From Dolomedes plantarius (Eukaryota > Arthropoda > Arachnida > Araneae > Dolomedidae), in NCBI GenBank assembly GCA_907164885.2, contig OU015494.1:2779268-2843267 (forward strand): a DNA stretch of 64,000 nucleotides, given 5' to 3'. Below the pieces are notes generated by a model. It did not search any database and was not told the origin of the DNA. It was given only the letters and a program-made list of their open reading frames with translations. The stretch's first letter is position 1. Each line of letters starts with the position of its first letter. A program made the translations under genes and the position numbers. Positions 58,149-64,000 of the stretch are shown in pieces.

Positions 58149-58410
58149 GAAAAAATAAGATAAAACCTTTGTGCTCGAGGAATAAACAGGAAAACCAACG
58201 TAAATAAAGCACAAATAGCAATAAGATGCAATTATTTTGCATACGGCCGTTTCGAAGCTACAAAGGAGCTTCTTCATCAGTGCAACGAACTTAGTGGCAG
58301 CTCAAAAAAGCCGAAGACTAAGCCGCTTAGTCACTGTAGCTTCGAAACGGCCGTATGCAAAATAATTGCATCTTATTGCTATTTGTGCTTTATTTACGTT
58401 GGTTTTTCTG
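58149..58410. mobile_element. Long hairpin insertion in the leader
   Basis: Arms at 58183-58262 and 58335-58414 are reverse complements over about 80 bp with one mismatch near the outer end (for example GCATACGGCCGTTTCGAAGC). A 72-bp loop separates them. The insertion is flanked by an 18-bp direct repeat TTTATATACCCTGGTTTT (58131-58148 and 58411-58428), the probable target duplication. No protein is encoded. Confidence 0.85.
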
Positions 58411-58545
58411 TTTATATACCCTGGTTTTTCTATTTACATTTATAACGAACAACATAATTGAAGTTTGAACTGTGTACTGTGTTATACTCTGATATTGATA
58501 AAATTGTGAAAGTATTTTGTTATTATACTTATATACTGCTAGAAA

Positions 58546-59043
58546 ATGAGTGATTTAGAGCAAAACCCTGCTGAAATTTTACCATGCGTCATTATGGTTA
58601 ACCAAGTCACGCCATTCGAAGTCACCTTCAATGGCGGCCCCTCAAGAAAATTTCTTCAGGAGTTAGAGCGTTACTTTCAGCAACATAGCACCCCACAGGG
58701 GGATAAATTTAAAATTGCTGTCACGGCTTTAAGAGGTAGTGCATTGCAGTGGTACACGTGTATGCAATGCAGTAATCTCATTTGTGACTATTTGTCGTTC
58801 AAGCAACAGTTGCTTAGCGTTTTCCCCAAGACCTTTAACCAAAGTCAACTTGAAGCTGAAATTTATTCGCTAAGGCAACGAAAAGATCAGTCTGCGTTAC
58901 ATTTCGCTATGGAAAAGATTTCCAAATGTGTGGAATTTTTAGAAGGGGTGACTGAATCGGTAGTTTTAAAAATAGTTACCCAGCGGTCGAAGCCCAGTGT
59001 TCAAGTCTTTTTGGACAATAAGAAGATTACAAGCAAAGCTTAA
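58546..59043 (+). pseudogene. Ty3 gag
   Basis: Starts MSDLEQNPAEILPCV and contains FLQELERYFQQHSTPQGDKF and ALRGSALQWYT, a Ty3 capsid-like pattern. It ends at TAA (59041-59043), after which the frame shifts. No zinc knuckle is clear. Confidence 0.78.
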
Positions 59044-59093
59044 CTTTTGCAAGCTTTGACTGAACACGACAATCGGCATTTCTTCGCTACCCC

Positions 59094-59687
59094 TTGCCCT
59101 CTCCCGAGTACGAGAAAGCTTATTTCCCCCGCCAAAATTTTTCGCGAGTTTCAAATCAACATCATGGACGGCATAATAGTAAAGCCCAACGTTATAGTAA
59201 CATTAGTGCGCTTATATTAAAAAATGTGCAATTACCCTACGTGCACTTGCAGATTGATTCAATTCCCTTAACAACTTTACTTGATACCGGCAGCGAAAGG
59301 TCGTACATGTCAGAAAAGAACTTCAAATCGCATTATGACCTGAAGCGCTTAAACACTCATAATAAATTACGAACACTTTCAGCTCAAGGGGAAGAATGCC
59401 AAATATTAGGCTCATTATTCGTACACATTTGTATACAATCCCAAACAAACAACCTTGTTTTTCATGTAATGCGAAATATGCAACATGAGGTTATCCTAGG
59501 GATTGATTTTTGCTACTCGTGTAATGTAGCACTAAATTTCAAGTACAATTTTATCTCGGTTCAGATGCACCAACAGCCCAAAGAAACTGTGCTGCCCGTT
59601 CCAGTTGACTTGTTGAAAACGGACTTAAAAGGAAACGTTTGTTTACAGACTACTTTAAACAAATTTGCCGAGGTATTTTCAGACTAG
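59094..59687 (+). pseudogene. Retropepsin region
   Basis: TTLLDTGSERSYMSEKNF near 59267-59320 is the aspartic protease active site, and HEVILGIDFCYSCN is the second conserved half. A TAG at 59685-59687 separates it from RT in the same frame. Confidence 0.85.
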
Positions 59688-60390
59688 CCGGGTATTAGTC
59701 ACGTTACAACTCACAAAATTGATACGGGAGACAGTCCCCCAATTCGTGCCCGCCCATATAGGTACGATACAAACAAGCAAAATGTTATAGACATTCATAT
59801 TGATAAAATGCTTCGCCAAAATATTATTTCACCGGTCGATGGTCCGTGGGCAAGTCCGGTTGTGATGCGTAGAAAAAAAGGCAATTTGCCTATTACTGAT
59901 CCCGAAGCCTGGAGATTTGCAGTTGATTACAGGGGGATGAATAAAGTAACAAAATTCTCTACATACCCTATGCCAATAATTGAGGATATTCTTCATAGTT
60001 TAACGTCATTTAAATACATGGCTACTTTAGATTTAACATCCGGGTTTTTCCAAGTACCTATGGCTGCAGAAGATGTTAAAAAACGACGTTTATAACAAAA
60101 AAGGCATTTATGCGTTTCGTCGCATGCCCTTTGGACTCAATGGGGCACCTGGCACATTCCAAACACTTATGGATACAGTGTTCAGGCCTATATTAGGAAA
60201 TAACGTTGCCGTATACCTCGACGACATAATTATTACGGGGGAGACTTTAACCGAGCCCTTAGCTCTTTTACAGGAAGTGCTTTCTCTGATAAAACAAGCT
60301 GGCTTAACAATAAATACAAAAAAGTGTCAGGACGTTCAAACGGATTCTTCTAAAATCGAAGCAGTAAAAGTATTTCAAATCCCATAAACG
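59688..60390 (+). pseudogene. Ty3 reverse transcriptase
   Basis: 59808-60095 carries ASPVVMRRKKG, RFAVDYRGMNKVT and ATLDLTSGFFQVPM. A frameshift near 60080 leads into 60073-60387 with FGLNGAPGTFQTLMD and the catalytic box VYLDDIIITG. The segment with the LGH motif after KKCQ is missing, which suggests a small deletion near 60330. Confidence 0.88.
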
Positions 60391-60930
60391 GGAAAACAAC
60401 TTTCGTCATTTCTTTCTTTGCTCATATTACCGCACATTTATACCTGTGCCCTCGGAAGTCGCCAAACCACTTTACAAATTGCGTAAGAAACGCACTAAAT
60501 TTACGTGGAGTTCTGAAGCCCAGAATGCCTTCCAAACATTAAAGCAGAAATTGATCCAAGCTCCGGTTTTACGCCATCCAGATCACAATCTACAATTCGT
60601 AGTGCAAACGGATGCTTCTAATGTCGGGATCGGCACTGAACTAATGCAGGAAAACCAACCTATCGCTTTCACTTTACGAGCATTAAATTCCGCAGAACGG
60701 AACTATACAACCACTGAAAGTAAATGTTTGTCTATTGTCGTAGCACTCAAAACAATTCGCTGTTATTTTTCAGAATAGCCGTTTCGGGCTATAACTGATC
60801 ATGCTGCTTTAACCCGATTATACTCGGGCAAAATTTTAACGCTCCGTATTATTCGCTGGGCATTAAAGATCCAGGAATACAACTTAATCATTGAGCACCA
60901 TATGGGGAAAGGAAATCTGGTAGCGGATGC
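60391..60930 (+). pseudogene. Ty3 RNase H
   Basis: The frame 60446-60778 has FVVQTDASNVGIGTEL and YTTTESKCLSIV. A TAG at 60776 interrupts it before RAITDHAAL, which follows in the same frame (about 60781-60815). GNLVADALSRDPEG lies at the start of the next frame. Confidence 0.85.
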
Positions 60931-62190
60931 ATTAAGCAGAGACCCAGAGGGGGAGTCGATAACCCAATGTGAAATGCTCACTTCAAATGTGCTCGATAAC
61001 AAAACGCAGTTAAAAGATGAGCTTCGTAAAGACCTGGAATTCGGAGACATAGTTAAATACTTAGAAAACCCCGAACAAATTTCCGGAGTTAATTTACTTG
61101 CTATACAGGGTAGAGCACAGAACTATGAACTAGTCGATGATGTCCTTTTTTTCAAAGCATCTACAAATCAGAATGGTAAAATTCGTCCCGTCATTCCACG
61201 TTCAATGAGCGCACACATTCTACAAACTCTTCACGATTTACCTACAGCCGGCCATATGGGTATTCGAAAAACTTTTTCTCGACTTAATGAGGTGGTTTAC
61301 TGGCCCCAAATGAGGAAGTGGGTCACCCAATACGTTCAAAGCTGCGACACTTGTCAGCGTACTAACTATATAAATTACCGCCCCGTAGGTTTTTTATAAA
61401 GTATCGTGGCCACGTTCCCTAATAAAATCGTAGGGATAGATTTATTAGGTCCATATCCCCGTAGTGCAAGTGGAAAATACAGGCTCTTACTCGGGATAGT
61501 CGACCATTTTTCAAAATGGACCGAAATTATACCCCTACGTAGAGCCTCAGCCAAAGCAGTTGCTGATGCATTTACACATAATTATGTTTTGCGATATGGT
61601 GCCCCTGTAAAAATTTATTAGCGATAACGGTGTTCAGTTTGCCAGTGAAGTTTTCACGGACCTGTGTCGCAGGCTTGAAATAAAATATGCAAAAATAGTC
61701 ATTTATAGACCACAGTCGAATATTTCGGAGCGGGTAAATCGCAATGTAGTTAAAATGATTCGCGCATTTATACAAAACAATCAAAAACACTGGATCAACA
61801 TATACAGCAGTTTGCGTTTGCATTACGTTCGGCCGTCCACGACTCGACAGCCAAAACACCTGCCGAAGTTTTCTAGGCAGAAAGATTATCACCCCTTTAG
61901 ACAGTTTATTCTTCGTACCGGGGCAAGCGCCTCAATTTCAACAAGCCGATATTCAGGAGATGCTTCGCGAGGTCAAGCAAGTTAATGACTAGATGCGGAA
62001 GCAACAGCAGATATACTACGATAAAAATCGTAGGGAGTAAAAATTTGAAGTTGGGCAATGGGTTTTAAAAGCCACCCACCCACTATCTAACGCCAGCAAA
62101 GGCATAGTCGGGAAATTTAGCCCGAATTTTCAAGGTCCGTACCAAATAAAAAAGGTAGCAGGCCCAGTTTTTACCTTATAAGAAGGCCAA
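60902..62190 (+). pseudogene. Ty3 integrase
   Basis: The zinc domain in 60902-61399 has HDLPTAGHMGIRKT and CDTCQRTN (HHCC). The core in 61406-61621 has GIDLLGPYPRSASG (first Asp) and IVDHFSKW. After a shift near 61619 it continues with SDNGVQFASEVF (second Asp) and SNISERVNR (Glu) near 61630-61760. The C-terminal part is fragmented to about 62190. Confidence 0.87.
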
Positions 62191-63258
62191 CAGCAAGTCC
62201 CCGCAAATATAGACCAGATTGAGAGGAAAGAAACCATGCAGACTATCCCCTGTTTGCAAATCAAGTCTAACCAGGTTCACAAGGTTCACAAGATGCTGGA
62301 CCTTCGGGGGTCACCAACGAAGAAGTCCTCCCCCTACTCACGATTCCGGTGATGACCCGCATGAGGGAAGCAGCTCCTCTCCTGCGCAGGTACCCCGGTC
62401 AGGAGTTAAAAGAAAGATTCCTATGACTTCTCCATAGTCGGTGCCTGACTCTCAGCCGTTCGAACATCCACGCAAGCGAGGGAAGCAGGCGCAAAGGAAA
62501 CGGGAGATCCCAACCGCCCAGCAAGAGAATTCCTGTCAATCGTCAAGCCAGACCAGTGCCTCAGATCCAACGCCCTGCTGCACGAAGGATGCCCACACGG
62601 TCAACAGATCCCTTTACAAGGACAGCGGCCATCAAGAGAGGTTCCACTGAATGGACAGACTGTTGCAACGAAGTTGCTGCGTTCATGAACAAGTCTTGTA
62701 TCAATTTTCTTATTCTATCTCCCCCCCCCCCCTTCAATAAAATCGAACCAAACTGGTTTTCAGTTCCCAAGTGTATATGCTGTGTAAAAAAAATTTTGAC
62801 ACGAAAGGGGTCAGCCACTGAAAAAAAAAACTGCATACTGTTGTTTTATAAATTTTTGAAGGAGACATGTAGTGAATAGAAAAAAATACATTCTTCATAC
62901 AGATAACGAACTAACTAATGTACTAACATCACAAAACATAACACATGTGCACTATGAATTGTGGGAGAGCAGCTACAAACAATCAAGAAATGTCATGCTG
63001 TGCAATTGTGTTAACACTTTTAACTAAAATAGATTTTCTAGGGCGCAGTTGGCCAGCCCAGTATCCGTAACACTGTCGTTTGTTGGTGTCACCTGGACCC
63101 TTCGGGGTTAGTTTTATAAAATGGGAGTGCCGTTTTTCCCCCAACAACGTGTGGAAGGTTTTTTGGCTTTGCCACCCATTATGTAAAAAGTCAGACCAGC
63201 ACGCGTATTCAATTAGCTAGCTGACGCCATTCAGACCTCAGCCACCTAATTTTTTTTC
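62191..63258 (+). other. Region between integrase and 3' LTR
   Basis: 62219-62650 encodes Ser/Pro/Arg-rich frames of low complexity, perhaps the integrase tail. The remainder is non-coding with a run of C near 62722. I see no envelope glycoprotein features. Confidence 0.5.
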
Positions 63259-63270
63259 GAGGGAGGCCAA
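63259..63270 (+). other. Polypurine tract
   Basis: GAGGGAGGCCAA directly before the 3' LTR, the usual primer site for plus-strand synthesis. Confidence 0.7.
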
Positions 63271-63738
63271 TGTAAGGTTTACATAAGAATCGATTCACAA
63301 TAATCGAACTTTTAGGTGAATAAATCTAAAGAAGCCACTTTAGATATGCTAATTCCGGCATACGCGGTTGGTATAAATACCAAGCAGCTACATTAAAGAA
63401 ACGAAGTGTTCAGGGAGGAGCTAGGTTTATGCTAACCTACGCGAGTTCTTGTTAGGCCCAAAGTTTACGTGGCAGCACTACTGGTTGACTTTCATGTATT
63501 GTGAGTATTGCAAACTTTTTTTTCTTGCAAAGTATCTATATGGAAATAATATCCCGTGCATGAATGTTATATATACTCGTACTAGTAGTACGCTGTAGTT
63601 ATGTTGAAAAGAAAATTTATGTGCAAAGCTTAAATAAACATTTTAATTAATTTATAACTGTGTTTGAATCTACTTCATTAGAGTGCCACTTCAAATTATA
63701 TACACCTAAGTTAGGGTAGAAGTACTAATTCTCTATAC
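63271..63738 (+). repeat. 3' LTR
   Basis: Matches 57655-58117 over its length with scattered substitutions and a small duplication near 63302 (AATCGAAC). 468 bp against 463 bp in the 5' copy. Confidence 0.9.
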
Positions 63739-63811
63739 ATATATACATATACATACATACATACATACATATACGTATTACCGGATCAACCCTCGTATAT
63801 ATACATATATA
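63739..63811. repeat. (TACA)n/(TA)n microsatellite
   Basis: Simple repeats with a short unique stretch (ACCGGATCAACCCTCG), ending at the TA beside the next Tc1 element. Confidence 0.9.
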
Positions 63812-64000
63812 CACTGAAGTGCCACTGAATTAGGGATACCTACCTAGTAACGAGTTGGGCCTCCTCTGGCCTTGATAACGGCTGCCACACGACGAGGCAT
63901 AGATTCAACAAGTTTCTGGAAACGTTGCACGGGAATGGCTTGCCAAATATTGGCTAAAGCTGTCCAAAATTCAGTAAGGTTCTTTGGTGCTGTGTGATGG
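63812..64000 (-). mobile_element. Tc1-type element, runs off the window
   Basis: After TA at 63810-63811 the sequence CACTGAAGTGCCACTGAATT is a Tc1-like terminal repeat, followed by the 3' end of a transposase on the minus strand. Not the same family as the other Tc1 copies here. Confidence 0.8.
63844..64000 (-). CDS. Tc1-type transposase, C-terminal end (partial)
   Basis: An open frame from the window edge to TAG at 63844-63846. It includes FQKLVESMPRRVAAVIKARG and ends GGPTRY, a standard Tc1 C-terminus that also closes the DD36E family at 54.7 kb. 51 residues are visible without a break. The catalytic domain is outside the window. Confidence 0.82.
   Translation of the reverse strand, partial: HHTAPKNLTEFWTALANIWQAIPVQRFQKLVESMPRRVAAVIKARGGPTRY

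Larger units (their letters stand above)
57655..63738 (+). mobile_element. Ty3-type LTR retrotransposon with both LTRs
   Basis: LTRs at 57655-58117 and 63271-63738, a TGGCGCC primer-binding site, gag, protease, RT, RNase H, integrase and a polypurine tract, in ordinary Ty3 order. No envelope gene is recognisable. It lies within simple repeats, so no clear target duplication can be read. All genes are broken by a few stops and frameshifts. A hairpin element sits in the leader. Confidence 0.92.

Noticed and set aside
58183..58414. microRNA precursor interpretation of the long hairpin
   Set aside because: Arms are about 80 bp and nearly perfect, longer and more complete than animal miRNA hairpins, and direct repeats point to an insertion.
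62191..63258. Envelope gene downstream of integrase in the last Ty3 element
   Set aside because: No signal peptide, membrane segment or continuous frame is seen; the frames are short and low in complexity.

Overview
This window is gene-poor, AT-rich eukaryotic nuclear DNA made almost entirely of transposable elements. I found no host protein-coding gene. The set of families (BEL/Pao and Ty3 LTR elements, a non-LTR element with an RNase H domain, Tc1 elements of DD34E and DD36E type, a DD41D mariner, piggyBac, a ZMYM1-like hAT, PIF/Harbinger MITEs, a tRNA-derived SINE and long (TA)n arrays) suggests an arthropod. A spider or another chelicerate is my guess from the style of the elements; no host gene supports it.

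Layout. 1-3.8 kb is anonymous AT-rich DNA. 3.8-9.7 kb is a decayed minus-strand BEL/Pao element carrying two small hAT-type insertions. 10.28-16.22 kb is a Ty3-type LTR element with matched 300-bp LTRs and a CACAT target duplication. Its pol domains run protease, integrase, RT, RNase H, so integrase lies before RT as in the Gmr1 group. A tRNA-derived SINE with 10-bp target duplications sits near its 3' end. 16.6-19.0 kb holds a Tc1 DD34E copy with one nonsense codon, followed by an internally deleted derivative of the same family.

20.3-36.2 kb is built on three copies (A, B, C) of a non-coding terminal-inverted-repeat element. A is interrupted by a DD36E Tc1 element and microsatellites. B and C abut head to head across a TTAA palindrome. 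C carries a DD41D mariner, and the mariner carries a 4.7-kb non-LTR retrotransposon whose 1223-codon ORF2 is intact, giving three nested layers each recognisable by its target site. Between A and B, a Harbinger MITE sits in an inverted-repeat element that also supplies its empty site.

36.2-38.2 kb is a gutted piggyBac element and 39.4-43.8 kb a complete but broken hAT element. 44.6-48.7 kb is a minus-strand Ty3 element cut off within integrase. 48.8-53.5 kb is a plus-strand Ty3 element with a tRNA-Ser-like primer-binding region and an in-frame UGA-CAA-UUA at the gag/protease boundary. 53.5-57.6 kb is a chain of three different Tc1 families separated only by (TA)n; the middle one has an intact transposase. 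57.66-63.74 kb is a Ty3 element with both LTRs and a 262-bp hairpin insertion in its leader. The end of the window enters a further Tc1 element.

The features do not form an operon or pathway. They record successive insertions, and the nesting gives their relative ages. Nearly all coding regions are broken. Apparently intact are the non-LTR ORF2, the Tc1 transposase at 55088-56128 and the transposase C-terminus at the window end.
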